A stretch of 6,704 nt of DNA from Comamonadaceae bacterium. Its GTDB lineage: Bacteria > Pseudomonadota > Gammaproteobacteria > Burkholderiales > Burkholderiaceae_C. Both the position numbers and the translations under genes were made by a program. Numbering within the stretch: position 1 is the stretch's first letter; every line of letters begins with the position of its first letter. Location of the stretch: the NCBI GenBank assembly GCA_947461325.1, contig CANHLD010000096.1, forward strand, positions 1 to 6,704, given 5' to 3'. Shown here one piece after another: positions 6,111-6,704 of the stretch. The notes under the pieces are model-generated. The model searched no databases and was not told the DNA's origin. It saw only the letters and a program-made list of their open reading frames with translations.

Positions 6111-6704
6111 TCACTGTCTGGCCAGCACCGGTTGCAAAGCGCGCCCGGTGTGCGTACCCAGTTTCACCAGCGCCTCAGGCGTGTCAGCCGCAACGACACG
6201 GCCGCCGCCGTCACCGCCTTCAGGGCCCAAGTCAATCACCCAATCGGCTTCGGCGATCACATCCAAATCGTGTTCGATCACCACCACGCTGTGGCCGCCG
6301 TCAACCAAGCGGTGCAGCACATGGATCAATTTATCCACATCGGCCATATGCAATCCCACCGTCGGTTCATCCAACACATACAAGGTATGCGGTGCCTGCT
6401 GGCCGCGCCGGGTGATGTCATCGCGCACCTTGGATAACTCGGTCACCAGTTTGATGCGCTGCGCCTCACCGCCACTCAAAGTCGGTGAGGGTTGCCCCAG
6501 CGTCAAATAACCCAAACCCACATCTTTGAGCAATTGCAAGGGATGGCTGATTTGCGTCATGGCAGAAAAAAACTCTACCGCTTCATCGACCTCCATTTGC
6601 AGCACATCGCCTATGCTTTTGCCGCGCCAGCGCACTGCCAAAGTTTCGGGGTTGAAACGTGCGCCTTTGCACACCTCGCACAATACTTTCACATCCGGCA
6701 AGAA
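6111..6704 (-). CDS. uvrA: Excinuclease ABC subunit A, C-terminal part, cut by right window edge
   Basis: UvrA is the cytosolic ABC-type ATPase that finds DNA damage and loads UvrB in nucleotide excision repair. The last 197 residues are present, about one fifth of the usual 940-1000. The frame is open to the window edge and begins FLPDVKV; TTG at 6699-6701 is an internal Leu codon, not a start. Visible in order are CEVCKG (fragment residues 9-14), the second Cys pair of the C-terminal zinc finger; the ABC signature LSGGEAQRIKL (from 76); Walker B and D-loop LDEPTVGLH (from 111); the H-loop VIEHDLD (His145); and the UvrA ending DLGPEGGDGGGRVVA, then TGRAL. DEPTVGLH has Val where E. coli has Thr. 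The stop is TGA at 6111-6113. In many bacteria uvrA is induced by LexA/SOS; any such site would be upstream, outside the window. Confidence 0.97.
   Translation of the reverse strand, partial: FLPDVKVLCEVCKGARFNPETLAVRWRGKSIGDVLQMEVDEAVEFFSAMTQISHPLQLLKDVGLGYLTLGQPSPTLSGGEAQRIKLVTELSKVRDDITRRGQQAPHTLYVLDEPTVGLHMADVDKLIHVLHRLVDGGHSVVVIEHDLDVIAEADWVIDLGPEGGDGGGRVVAADTPEALVKLGTHTGRALQPVLARQ

Noticed and set aside
5920..6510. 196-codon plus-strand open frame across the GT9/uvrA junction
   Set aside because: It runs antisense to conserved UvrA motifs and to the GT9 start; its Ser/Thr/Pro-rich translation has no domain.

Overview
The window looks like a stretch of chromosome from a betaproteobacterium, most likely of the order Burkholderiales (Comamonadaceae-like). 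The basis is the wording of the UvrA tail and of the RF3 tail, plus a moderately GC-rich composition with heavy use of TTG leucine codons. This assignment was made by eye, without a search. The window has seven protein genes, two of them cut by the window edges, and almost no non-coding DNA. The only gaps between genes are 10 bases (748-757) and 36 bases (6075-6110). I see no tRNA, rRNA, mobile element, CRISPR array or long repeat.

Left part, plus strand: the C-terminal part of prfC (peptide chain release factor 3) is followed closely by a membrane-anchored BNR/Asp-box sialidase-like protein. That gene overlaps, through ATGA, a Trp-rich multi-pass membrane protein of unknown function. The ribosome binding site of the sialidase-like gene overlaps the prfC stop codon, so the three genes look like one transcription unit.

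Right part, minus strand: the C-terminal fifth of uvrA (nucleotide excision repair) is followed, after 36 bases holding a perfect 9-bp inverted repeat, by a tightly overlapping three-gene envelope-glycan operon. It encodes a family 9 (heptosyltransferase-like) glycosyltransferase, a GtrA-like small membrane protein, and an ArnT/PMT-like family 39 membrane glycosyltransferase. By family knowledge these would be a cytosolic sugar transferase, a candidate flippase for a lipid-linked sugar, and a periplasm-facing transferase that uses the lipid-linked sugar. The GtrB-like synthase expected to load the lipid carrier is not in the window.

The two gene sets converge and overlap tail to tail by 28 bases (2589-2616), with no terminator between them. 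The grouping is a glycan-building operon facing a pair encoding a membrane-anchored sialidase-fold protein and an unknown membrane protein, wedged between two housekeeping genes. It may be a small surface-glycan modification locus. Its substrate and acceptor cannot be read from the sequence.
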